From: Rhynchopus euleeides
Taxonomy: Eukaryota; Euglenozoa; Diplonemea; Diplonemida; Diplonemidae
Length of the DNA stretch: 64,000 bases
Reading direction: 5' to 3'
Assembly (NCBI GenBank): GCA_963210315.1
Contig: OY723281.1
Coordinates: forward strand, 124,001-188,000
Positions 48,919 through 58,676 of the stretch are shown one piece after another; position 1 is the stretch's first letter, and every line of letters starts with the position of its first letter. The notes under the pieces are model-generated. The model was not told the DNA's origin. It did no database searches and was given only the letters and a program-made list of their open reading frames with translations. The translations under genes and the position numbers were made by a program.

Positions 48919-49133
48919 GATGTCCTGCCTCATACCCGCCATGCCCGCAATGCACTTCCGGATCACATGGTTGTGGATTTCTAGCGCCTTCCGCATTCCC
49001 TCGAAAGACTTCTCCAAGCAGAGGGTCGAGGCCTGCACGTCTGTGACCACGAGTGTCGTGATCTTCGTCTCTGTGGAGTAGTCATCGAAGAGCAGCGCCT
49101 GCTGGCTGTCTTCGTTCAGCATCCTACGACTAG
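48919..49133 (-). CDS. Class III nucleotide cyclase exon fragment
   Basis: On the minus strand a possible acceptor (cctagtcgtag) opens about 71 codons: MLNEDSQQALLFDDYSTETK, then ITTLVVTDVQASTLCLEKSF and MRKALEIHNHVIRKCIAGMA, to a possible GTCAGT donor. The TTLVVTDVQAST phrase followed by an M-x-x-AL-x-x-HN-x-x-IR pattern is the start of adenylate/guanylate cyclase catalytic domains, with the first metal-binding Asp in VTD. The rest of the domain (second Asp, transition-state Asn/Arg) is not found nearby. Both sides abut 31-bp satellites, so the satellites sit where introns would be, or the exon is a stranded fragment. Good for the motif, weak for gene status. Confidence 0.5.
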
Positions 49134-49136
49134 GCC

Positions 49137-52008
49137 GGCTATGGGCCGATCTCGCCCGTACTGGGCCGGACATGGGCCGATCTCGGCAGTACTGGGCCGG
49201 CTATGGGCCGATCTCGCACGTACTGGGCCGGCTATGGGGCGATCTCGCCCGATCTCGCCCGGCAGTGCTGGGCCGGCTATGGGCCGATCTCGGCAGTGCT
49301 GGGCCGGCTATGGGCCGATCTCGCCCGTACTGGGCCGGACATGGGCCGATCTCGGCAGTGCTGGGCCGGCTACGGGCCGATCTCGGCCGTACTGGGCCGG
49401 ACATGGGCCGATCTCGCCCGTACTGGGCCGGCTATGGGCCGATCTCGGCAGTGCTGGGCCGGCTATGGGCCGATCTCGCCCGTACTGGGCCGGCTATGGG
49501 CCGATCTCGGCAGTGCTGGGCCGGCTATGGGCCGATCTCGCCCGTACTGGGCCGGCTATGGGCCGATCTCGGCAGTGCTGGGCCGGACATGGGCCGATCT
49601 CGGCAGTGCTGGGCCGGACATGGGCCGATCTCGGCAGTGCTGGGCCGGCTATGGGCCGATCTCGGCAGTGCTGGGCCGGCTATGGGCCGATCTCGGCAGT
49701 GCTGGGCCGGCTACGGGCCGATCTCGGCCGTACTGGGCCGGACATGGGCCGATCTCGCCCGTACTGGGCCGGCTATGGGCCGATCTCGGCAGTGCTGGGC
49801 CGGCTATGGGCCGATCTCGCCCGTACTGGGCCGGCTATGGGCCGATCTCGGCAGTGCTGGGCCGGCTATGGGCCGATCTCGCCCGTACTGGGCCGGACAT
49901 GGGCCGATCTCTGCAGTGCTGGGCCGGCTACGGGCCGATCTCGGCCGTACTGGGCCGGACATGGGCCGATCTCGCCCGTACTGGGCCGGCTATGGGCCGA
50001 TCTCGGCAGTGCTGGGCCGGCTACGGGCCGATCTCGGCCGTACTGGGCCGGACATGGGCCGATCTCGCCCGTACTGGGCCGGCTATGGGCCGATCTCGGC
50101 AGTGCTGGGCCGGCTATGGGCCGATCTCGCCCGTACTGGGCCGGCTATGGGCCGATCTCGGCAGTGCTGGGCCGGACATGGGCCGATCTCGGCAGTGCTG
50201 GGCCGGCTATGGGCCGATCTCGCCCGTACTGGGCCGGCTATGGGCCGATCTCGGCAGTGCTGGGCCGGACATGGGCCGATCTCGGCAGTGCTGGGCCGGC
50301 TATGGGCCGATCTCGGCCGTACTGGGCCGGACATGGGCCGATCTCGCCCGTACTGGGCCGGCTATGGGCCGATCTCGCCCGTACTGGGCCGGCTATGGGC
50401 CGATCTCGGCAGTGCTGGGCCGGACATGGGCCGATCTCGGCAGTGCTGGGCCGGCTATGGGCCGATCTCGGCCGTACTGGGCCGGACATGGGCCGATCTC
50501 GCCCGTACTGGGCCGGCTATGGGCCGATCTCGGCAGTGCTGGGCCGGCTATGGGCCGATCTCGCCCGTACTGGGCCGGCTATGGGCCGATCTCGGCAGTG
50601 CTGGGCCGGACATGGGCCGATCTCGGCAGTGCTGGGCCGGCTATGGGCCGATCTCGGCCGTACTGGGCCGGACATGGGCCGATCTCGCCCGTACTGGGCC
50701 GGCTATGGGCCGATCTCGCCCGTACTGGGCCGGCTATGGGCCGATCTCGGCAGTGCTGGGCCGGACATGGGCCGATCTCGGCAGTGCTGGGCCGGCTATG
50801 GGCCGATCTCGGCCGTACTGGGCCGGACATGGGCCGATCTCGCCCGTACTGGGCCGGCTATGGGCCGATCTCGGCAGTGCTGGGCCGGCTATGGGCCGAT
50901 CTCGCCCGTACTGGGCCGGCTATGGGCCGATCTCGGCAGTGCTGGGCCGGACATGGGCCGATCTCGGCAGTGCTGGGCCGGCTATGGGCCGATCTCGGCC
51001 GTACTGGGCCGGACATGGGCCGATCTCGCCCGTACTGGGCCGGCTATGGGCCGATCTCGCCCGTACTGGGCCGGCTATGGGCCGATGTCGGCAGTGCTGG
51101 GCCGGACATGGGCCGATCTCGGCAGTGCTGGGCCGGCTATGGGCCGATCTCGGCCGTACTGGGCCGGACATGGGCCGATCTCGCCCGTACTGGGCCGGCT
51201 ATGGGCCGATCTCGCCCGTACTGGGCCGGCTATGGGCCGATCTCGGCAGTGCTGGGCCGGACATGGGCCGATCTCGGCAGTGCTGGGCCGGCTATGGGCC
51301 GATCTCGGCCGTACTGGGCCGGACATGGGCCGATCTCGCCCGTACTGGGCCGGCTATGGGCCGATCTCGGCAGTGCTGGGCCGGCTATGGGCCGATCTCG
51401 CCCGTACTGGGCCGGCTATGGGCCGATCTCGGCAGTGCTGGGCCGGACATGGGCCGATCTCGGCAGTGCTGGGCCGGCTATGGGCCGATCTCGGCCGTAC
51501 TGGGCCGGACATGGGCCGATCTCGCCCGTACTGGGCCGGCTATGGGCCGATCTCGGCAGTGCTGGGCCGGCTATGGGCCGATCTCGCCCGTACTGGGCCG
51601 GCTATGGGCTGATCTCGGCAGTGCTGGGCCGGACATGGGCCGATCTCGGCAGTGCTGGGCCGGCTATGGGCCGATCTCGCCCGTACTGGGCCGGCTATGG
51701 GCCGATCTCGGCAGTGCTGGGCCGGCTATGGGCCGATCTCGCCCGTACTGGGCCGGACATGGGCCGATCTCGGCAGTGCTGGGCCGGCTATGGGCCGATC
51801 TCGCCCGTACTGGGCCGGCTATGGGCCGATCTCGGCAGTGCTGGGCCGGCTATGGGCCGATCTCGCCCGTACTGGGCCGGACATGGGCCGATCTCGGCAG
51901 TGCTGGGCCGGCTATGGGCCGATCTCGCACGTACTGGGCCGGACATGGGCCGATCTCGGCAGTGCTGGGCCGGCTATGGGCCGATCTCGCCCGTACTGGG
52001 CCGGGTCC
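49137..52008. repeat. 31-bp satellite, family gamma, with 341-bp higher-order repeat
   Basis: About 92 units of gggccgatctcgcccgtact, then gggccggctat, with variants at ccggctat/ccggacat/ccggctac and cccgtact/cagtgctg/gccgtact. The same variant string recurs at 341-bp offsets (for example 50238, 50579, 50920), equal to 11 units. The last unit before 52008 passes back into beta-type sequence (tccaggagtggtgtccagac) at 52008-52030. Three overlapping 800-970-codon frames are artefacts. Confidence 0.95.
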
Positions 52009-52328
52009 AGGAGTGGTGTCCAGACCCTGGGCCGACCCAGGCTGTGGGTGGTGCATTTTGGTGCATTTTCCGTCGGTTTAGGTGAAAATTGTCGAATTTT
52101 GTCGAAATCTGACGACAGGTGACGAACAGCGAGAATCCCCGAAAAACCGGTTTTTAATTCATTTTTGGGGGGGGGTCTTCGCTGACGAAGTTTTTGTCGA
52201 AGACCCCTGTCGTCGTCGTCAGAACACTGCCGTCTTCGGTGAAAAACCCCCTGAAACAGCCGTTTTCCTAATTATGTGACGAACGACGAAGTTTGTCGAA
52301 GTTTGTCGACCAGCGAAGACCCCCCATG

Positions 52329-52670
52329 TCAACTATTATACATGTATAATACATGTATATGCCTGAAATATACATGTAAAATACATGTATATCAAGTAAA
52401 AATACATGTATGATACTTGCATGTCAACTATTATACATGTATTTTTACTTGATATACATGTATTTTACATGTATATTTCAGGCATTTACATGTATTTTAC
52501 ATGTATAATACTTGTCATGCAAGTATTATACAAGTAAAATACTTGCATGCAAGTAAAATACATGTATTTTACTTGCATGCAAGTATTTTACTTGTCATGC
52601 AAGTATTATACATGTATTTTACTTGTCATGCAAGTATTTTACATGTATAATACTTGCATGACAAGTATTA
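52329..52670. repeat. TACATGTA/CTTGCATG palindromic array
   Basis: A continuation of composite element 6's own sequence. It is homologous to 10620-10990 and consists of tacatgtattttac, acttgcatg and their inverses. Non-coding. Confidence 0.8.
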
Positions 52671-52674
52671 TACA

Positions 52675-54656
52675 TCATGAATCTGCCCCGTTAACGGGTA
52701 ACCGGTATTACCGGGTATTACCGGAAACCCGGTAATCGGCCTCCATTACCGGGTATTACCGGGTCAAAAACGGGTATTACCGGGTAAAATCGGGGGTATT
52801 ACCGGGTCCGGTAATACCCGTTTTCGTATTACCGGGGATTTTCCGTGGGGATTTCCTTGGTACAGGGATGGTTCGTGGGGTGTCGCAGTGAATCAACTGC
52901 AGGGTTCTGGTGATCTTCCGTCTGGCAGTCCAAGGGAAGGTGCGCGGGGGGAATGTCAGGTGTTAGGTGACCCCCCCTGCGTTATTCTGAAGGCCAGCCT
53001 CTGCAGCCCCTCCTGGCCCACCCCTCACAGAGGCGGCCCTGGGAACACTGGGAGTGGGAACGGCTGGGGAACACCCACGTTCAGTACAACCAAGATCTAT
53101 GAGGCAGGCTTTGCGGCATGGCGGTGGGGGGCTGTGTTGGCGTGGCGTGCCCCGATGATTACACAAACAAAGGTCGAGATAATGAGCCCAGGCCCTGATT
53201 CCAACACCTGTTCGTTCAACCAAGATCTATGAGGGACACACACCCCCCTGTCTGTGCCTGTGTCCTCCGTGTGTTGTCTCCTCTCCCTCCCTCTTCAATG
53301 CACTTCATGGCCTCGTCCGCTTCCACGGAGGCAGAGCGTGTCGTCACACAACAGGCCGTCCACGAGGCTAAGTTCTTTGAAGCATGCATCATGACTTGTC
53401 CCGACTCGAACCAAGCTGATGATTTATCAGAGGGACCAGTAGCCAAGCAAGATGACAAGAAGCAGGCGCAACTCGTGCATATATTGAGGGCCTGGTCGAA
53501 TCCACGTTTTTCTGGGACTTCTCTGGATTGCATCATATCGTAAGGGGTCGCTCAAATACCTTGCCGCACCAGCCCGGATCTTAGCTGCAGGTCCTGTACA
53601 GGGTGCCAGGTGCTCTTGTCAAGGGTGTCGCCAGAGAGGCTTCACATGGGAATGTGCGTCTTGCTGTGGAGCGTATCACAGAGAATTTCTCAAAATGGAA
53701 ACGTGTCGACACCACAACTCCAGAACCAGCTCTTCCCGTCCACCTGCCCAAACCAGCCGTTGTCTGGGAGTCGTGAGGCCACCACGTGGGTCGACTGCAG
53801 GCTGGTTAGCTTCCGCTCATCATACACGGGGCGGATACTCAGCGTCCCGAAGGCAGGTGCGATTATCCACCTTGGCCCGGGGGCAGTCCAGTGGCGAGCC
53901 CGTGTTGAAGCCACCCCAGCAAATATAGCAAGTCCGCTCACCGTACTGTGACCTGCTGTGGCAGGAACCACAAGCCCGGCCACGCCAAGAAGCATCTCTC
54001 GGTACCATAATGCTCGTTGGCTGCTCGCAGGTAAGTGTTGCGACAAGCACCCAGCCAGCAGAGCGATGTGACCGAATAACGGAGCTGGCGTGACCAAGCA
54101 CTCGAGCCTGGGGTAAGAGAAGATGGCTTCCCTGAACGAAGGATCGATCATTGAAAACGAGGAGCCCTTCGCTCTGTGCCACTGTGTGCCCAACTGTGCC
54201 ACTTTGCAACCAGTTTGGTGACGCACCGTTTCTGCATTTCTGAGCCAAGGTCCTTAAATGATGGAAGCTACGGGAACAGTGGCTCGACTGCCTGATCTGA
54301 CGACACCGCCGGCTCTGGAAGGGCTCAGGTGGTGTGTGGGCACCGTGCAGTAGTCAGCATTGCTGCGAAACTCGAAAAGTCTGCAGTGAGCCACACAAAC
54401 CAGACATGAACTGCGGAACCCATCTTTCGATCACCCCATGCGCCATAGCATCCAATGTCGACCACAACACACTGCTAAGGGGAAGGGAATCAACCCAAAA
54501 ACAAAGGGAAATTCCCATGGAAAATCCCCGGTAGCGCTACCGGGCTATAACCGGGTATTACCGGGCAAACGGGTATTACCGGACCCGGTAATACCCGTTT
54601 TTCGACCCGGTAATACCTGGTAATACCCGGTAGCCGTTAACGGGGCAGATTCATGA
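52675..54656. mobile_element. TIR element with CCGGTAATACCCG arrays
   Basis: Left end TCATGAATCTGCCCCGTTAA continues cgg; the right end is the inverse (ccgttaacggggcagattca then tga). TACA lies on both sides (52671-52674 and 54657-54660), and the array without it would read attataca-tgtaaaat, as in other copies. Both ends carry 100-150 bp of ccgggtattaccgg words. The interior has a plus frame (53229-53543) and a minus frame (53690-54226), neither recognised. A caaccaagatctatgagg phrase occurs twice (53087 and 53217). Confidence 0.75.
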
Positions 54657-54722
54657 TACATGTAAAATACATGTAAATGCCTGAAATATACATGTAAAAT
54701 ACATGTATATCAAGTAAAAATA

Positions 54723-55051
54723 CCGTATACGTAAATATTTTGGAACGTAAATATTATGGAACGTAAATATTTTGGAACGCTGGTGGGTTGGCGTTCCAGA
54801 TTTTTTTCGTTCCATAATATTTACAGGGCTTTCTGCGACTCGGGGACTTGGACCAGGTGATCGGACGGCATACAGAGTCCCTGACGGGACCTACTCGTGC
54901 ACTTTTCGCGCGATTCCTGACGCAAGCCGTCCTCACCACCGAGTCCCCAACTGGCCCTGTAAATATTATGGAACGTAAATATTATGGAACGGACCGGCCA
55001 AAAATGGGCCCGTTCCATAATATTTACGTTCCATAATATTTACGTATACGG
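54723..55051. mobile_element. Nested TA element, type A
   Basis: 329 bp in the inverse orientation to 11980-12308. TA both sides (54721-54722 and 55052-55053). Confidence 0.85.
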
Positions 55052-55187
55052 TACATGTATAATAGTTGACATGCAAGTATTATACATGTATTTTTACTTG
55101 ATATACATGTATTTTACATGTATATTTCAGGCATATACATGTATTATACATGTATAATAGTTGACATGCAAGTATTATACATGTATA

Positions 55188-55532
55188 CCGTATACGTAAA
55201 TATTTTGGAACGTAAATATTATGGAACGTAAATATTATGGAACGTAAATATTTTGGAACGCTGGTGGGTTGGCGTTCCAGATTTTTTTCGTTCCATAATA
55301 TTTACAGGGCTTTCTGCGACTCGGGGACTTGGACCAGGTGATCGGACGGCATACAGAGTCCCTGACGGGACCTACTCGTGCACTTTTCGCGCGATTCCTG
55401 ACGCAAGCCGTCCTCACCACCGAGTCCCCAACTGGCCCTGTAAATATTATGGAACGTAAATATTATGGAACGGACCGGCCAAAAATGGGCCCGTTCCATA
55501 ATATTTACGTTCCATAATATTTACGTATACGG
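55188..55532. mobile_element. Nested TA element, type A (345 bp)
   Basis: Nearly identical in its core to the copy 130 bp upstream. TA both sides (55186-55187 and 55533-55534). Confidence 0.85.
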
Positions 55533-55769
55533 TAATACATGTATATACTTGTAGTTATACATGTAAAATTTACAAGATCCCACCGTGTGTCACAACATTA
55601 GGGGGGGGGGGTCGTTTTTGTTGCCTTTGTGTCAATACACTACAACACCAAATACCAAGGGTGGGGGCGTTCTGTCTCTAGTCCTGTTTCATTCGTGTGT
55701 TCATTCTGAATACAAGATGATGGAAACAAAAGGGGAAACAGGCATGCCCCTCACCACTCAGCGTATCTG

Positions 55770-56146
55770 CAGAGCCATGTGCCGTGACGCACAGTCACAT
55801 CCACGGTGGGGCAGTTCTGATGACACTCCAGTTGCACTGTCACGTTGACGCTTCCCCACACGGAAAACACACACGAAACTTGTTCCTTGCATTGGTGCTG
55901 CCATACTCTTGCTGCTGGGTTCGACACCTGCGGGCTCTGTGGGGTTGGTGGCGAGCACCTTCTCCACGACTGGGCCCCCCTCCGCCGCGATGCCCCCCTC
56001 CAGGGACCCACCCGCACCCGGGGTCGCAGGCGATTGCACCGGGCAGGCCGTGACGCGACGCCGTTTCGACGCGCTCTGTGGGGGAGTGCCCGGCTCCGCT
56101 GCGGGGGGCGTCACGCACCTCCCCTTCTTCCCGCCCCTCGCAGACA
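55770..56146 (-). pseudogene. Exon-like frame fused to a WD40-gene leader fragment
   Basis: ATG 56146 (MSARGGKKGRCVTPPAAEPG), preceded by an acceptor-like cacccacacag, opens a Lys/Arg then Pro/Ala/Gly-rich frame (SKRRRVTACPVQSPATPGAG) to about 55850. Beyond it, in another frame, PTVDVTVRHG matches the start of the Ubl-WD40 protein (55778-55830). The KRRR cluster could be a nuclear signal. The 5' part is duplicated at the window start. The junction of the two pieces looks like a rearrangement, so I treat it as a broken copy, though the first part could still be a real exon. Confidence 0.4.
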
Positions 56147-56327
56147 TGGTGCCGGGAGGAGGCTGTGTGGGTGGTGGTGTGCGCGTGGGGTGGTGTGCCC
56201 CACACGCCCTGCTGCGGTGGTGGCGCTGTTCGACTCTGCTCCTGGAAAACCAGGGGTTTTGCGGAAATGCCTGTGGTGTGTGCGACAAAACCCGGCAACC
56301 GCTGCGGTGGTGGGGGCGAGGCTGGGC

Positions 56328-56378
56328 CATTGCTCTGTCATGCTCATCCACGTCCCATACATTATCAACACTCCAAGC
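56328..56378 (-). repeat. Dispersed ~50-nt motif, copy 6
   Basis: The minus strand reads gcttggagtgttgataatgt, then atgggacgtggatgagcatg. It lies about 180-230 bp upstream of ATG 56146 on the same strand, as at the SPRY gene. Confidence 0.7.
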
Positions 56379-56699
56379 AACGATCCCTGCACTCAGGGTC
56401 TTCTCCTGTCATGTCAGGGTCTTGATGCTCTCCTGCCCATCTGCACATCCCTGATCTGTGCTCGTTCAGATGGTGCGAAGGCATGGGTGGTTGGGCGGTG
56501 CCCCTGACAGTCGTCTGGGGGCTCGGGAGGAGGTGCGTGTTCAAAGGGCCTTGTCCGCCACAAAAGGTGGGGCGTGAAACATAGCAAAGCAAGGCACAGA
56601 GTGCCGGCCTGTCTCGCCATTGCAAAGCAAGGTGGAGAGGGGGGCTTCGTGAGGGAGGGGAGGGGGTGTGGAGCAGTCTGCAAAGAGAGTACTGCGTCA

Positions 56700-57150
56700 A
56701 CCATCTGCCCTCGTTGGTGTGAAGACCCACCTCCCGCAGAGGCTGAGTGCAACACCACTACCCTTTGAGTCCACCTTCCCCAGACTCTCCTGTGCTGAGG
56801 CGGTACAGGCTGGTGGTCATGCGTTCTGCAACTGCAACAACATCACCTGGCTGTGACACAGCAACTGAGTTGGGATAGTCGTCCAGTTGCACAGTACGCA
56901 GGCAGCTGAGGGAGGTTGTGCACCACACCTTGAGTGACATGTCGTCAGAGCACGACACCAGGTGCTGCTCGTCCTGAGTCAGGGCGATGCCTACCACCCA
57001 ATCGTTGTGGCTATCCAGGGTGTGTGTGTGTGAGGGTGCTGATGTCCCACACACGGATGGTCTTGTCCCATGACCCGCTGAAGATCCTCGTGCCCGACAC
57101 AGCAAGGCTGTAAACAGCGTGGCTGTGACCCACCAGCACTCTACTGTCAT
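56700..57150 (-). pseudogene. Frameshifted WD40 copy
   Basis: Minus frames contain VVGIALTQDEQHLVSCSDDM, SLKVWCTTSLSCLRTVQLDD and VSQPGDVVAVAERMTTSLYR, clearly matching blades 5-7 of the 45271-46419 protein. Upstream the frame shifts (CRARGSSAGHGTRPSVCG instead of the GTRIFSGSFDKSIRVWD blade), and bases are missing around the GECLGKVDS segment. Non-functional duplicate. Confidence 0.85.
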
Positions 57151-57562
57151 GTTATTGGTTTATTTCTGTGTACAGATACACACTGCTGATTCGCTTGTCG
57201 GGTGGGGGGGGGGGAAAAAAAGGGGGGAAAGAACCATATCAAAAGACATAGCAAAAACGGGGGTTGGGGGAGGGGGGGGGGGGGAAATGGTTGAGAAAAA
57301 ACATACATCAGGGGTGGGGGCGTTCTGTTATGGTTTTTGTTTCATTCGTGTGTTCGTTCTGAAGACAAGATAATGGAAACAAAAGGGAAAACAGGCATGC
57401 CCCTCACCACTCAGCGTATCTGCAGAGCCATGTGCACGTACGTACACTCTGGGTACACATCGCCGCTCTGCCTTGGGAACAGAGAATGGGGTTTAACACG
57501 CTGAACTCCTTTGTGTAAACACCATTGGGTAGGCGGTCACATTCTCAGGTTCCGGGGGGAGG
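57151..57562. other. G-run region; no gene
   Basis: Holds ggggaaaaaaagggggg-type tracts and phrases shared with 55650-55780 (gcatgcccctcaccactcag), which is also found near 61872. Nothing coding. Confidence 0.4.
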
Positions 57563-58676
57563 CAGGGGTGTAAATAAGGCCGACTCCCGACTCCCGACTC
57601 GCGCCGGATTTTTTGGGATTGGGAGGGTTGCCTTGCTTCCCTTAGGGAATGTGCGGTATTAGGCACCCCATGGCCAAAATGACCCCACTGCGATCCGCAC
57701 AGACTCCAAATATTCAAAAGAAAGGGTTTTTGGAACACCCGAGGAGGGGGGGTCCCGATGGGTGGGTGGGGGTGTGGGGGTCCCGCTGGGTGGGACATGG
57801 TGTGTGCCTCCCAGTCATCTTCTTCATTACCGGTCTCTGAACTGGGGTGAGTTCATTGCCAAACCACTGCTGTGAATACGGCGCCCCTTTCCCGCCCCTT
57901 TTGCCAGATCCTGGCAGCTCCCAAGAAGAGTTGTGTTCCGCCCCCATCAGGTGGTTGAGCATACCGCAGCGCACACGTGCACAACCACACACACTCCACA
58001 CAGATGCGTCACACATGTGACGCAACTGTTGCGACACACAACATGCCTCAGGTAGAGGCAGTAGTGTTTGACTCACAGCCAACATAGCTCTCAGTGGGGC
58101 CGTGGATGGTGTGGATGCATCCATGCATGCATCCACGGCATCCAGGGATGCCCGAAAATGTCAAAAAATGGATTTTCGATTTGGCATACAGGCATTCATC
58201 CACTGCAGGCAGGCCTGCATGCAGGGCTTCGGAGCTCCAGGCTGTGTGTGGATGCATCCACAAAATTTGTGGATGCATGCGCTGCATGCACGGGAAATAC
58301 TGAGAGCTATGCAGCCAAATACTGCTGCCGTGAGTGAGGTGCTCGCAGCGTGTGGGGCGCTGCGGGCGAAGTGGGGGGTTGGCTGGGACAGCCAACATGG
58401 CGCTGTGCGTCGCGTGCTTCTTCGCGGACCACCTCGCACGCGGGAAGACCCCGCAAGCGCCGAGTCAGTCCGCCCTGACCGAATGGTGGGCGACTGCTGG
58501 AGGGTCCATGGGACTCTCCACGGCAGAGGTGGCCGTACTACAGGATGCGTGCAGGATTGAGTAGGGTTTGAGACCGCCCGTCCCCCCCAGCCCCCCACCC
58601 CAGGTACCTTAGGTGACTGTAAATAACCGACTCCCGACTCCTGACTCCTGACCCCCAAACCTTATTTACAGCCCTG
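57563..58676. mobile_element. hAT-like element (1114 bp, non-autonomous)
   Basis: Left end CAGGGGTGTAAATAAGG and, inversely, right end CAGGGCTGTAAATAAGG. The 8 bases GGGGGAGG lie immediately outside both ends (57555-57562 and 58677-58684). CAGGG termini with an 8-bp duplication are the hAT signature, with the caution that the flank is G-rich. It contains a stray copy of the 185-bp tandem unit, gcatgcatccac palindromes (58115-58290) and a small plus ORF (58397-58564), but no transposase. Confidence 0.75.
58397..58564 (+). CDS. Small ORF in the hAT-like element
   Basis: ATG 58397 (MALCVACFFADHLARGKTPQ, then APSQSALTEWWATAGGSMGL) gives 55 residues; the frame is open further up to 58334. Balanced composition, no domain recognised. 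It may be a captured host fragment or chance. Confidence 0.25.
   Translation: MALCVACFFADHLARGKTPQAPSQSALTEWWATAGGSMGLSTAEVAVLQDACRIE

Larger units (their letters stand above)
46724..52324. mobile_element. GGGGTCTTCGCT element carrying 31-bp satellites
   Basis: Left end GGGGTCTTCGCTAGCCGGTG, right end inversely GGGGGTCTTCGCTGGTCGAC. CATG flanks both sides (46720-46723 and 52325-52328). The uninterrupted array in other CACGGTGG elements reads acttgCATGtcaactatt, so this is the exact empty site. Inside lie three satellite blocks and a cyclase-like exon. Near the right end, phrases cgacgaagtttgtcgaag and gtcgaagacccctgtcgtcg repeat. Whether the satellites moved with the element or expanded afterwards is unknown. 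Confidence 0.8.
46648..55587. mobile_element. CACGGTGG element 6: 8.9-kb nested composite
   Basis: The left end CACGGTGGGATCTTGTAAAT at 46648 and its inverse ending at 55587 are flanked by TG on both sides (46646-46647 and 55588-55589). The TACATGTA array between them was invaded by the 46724-52324 element (4-bp CATG duplication), the 52675-54656 element (TACA duplication) and two type A elements (54723-55051 and 55188-55532). The order of insertion can be read from the nesting. Confidence 0.85.

Noticed and set aside
49141..52122. Open frames of 823, 969, 960 and 156 codons with Met-Gly-Arg-Ser-Arg repeats
   Set aside because: They are the 31-bp satellite read in three frames. A stop-free unit of period 1 mod 3 leaves every forward frame open; all three are equally long and overlap fully.
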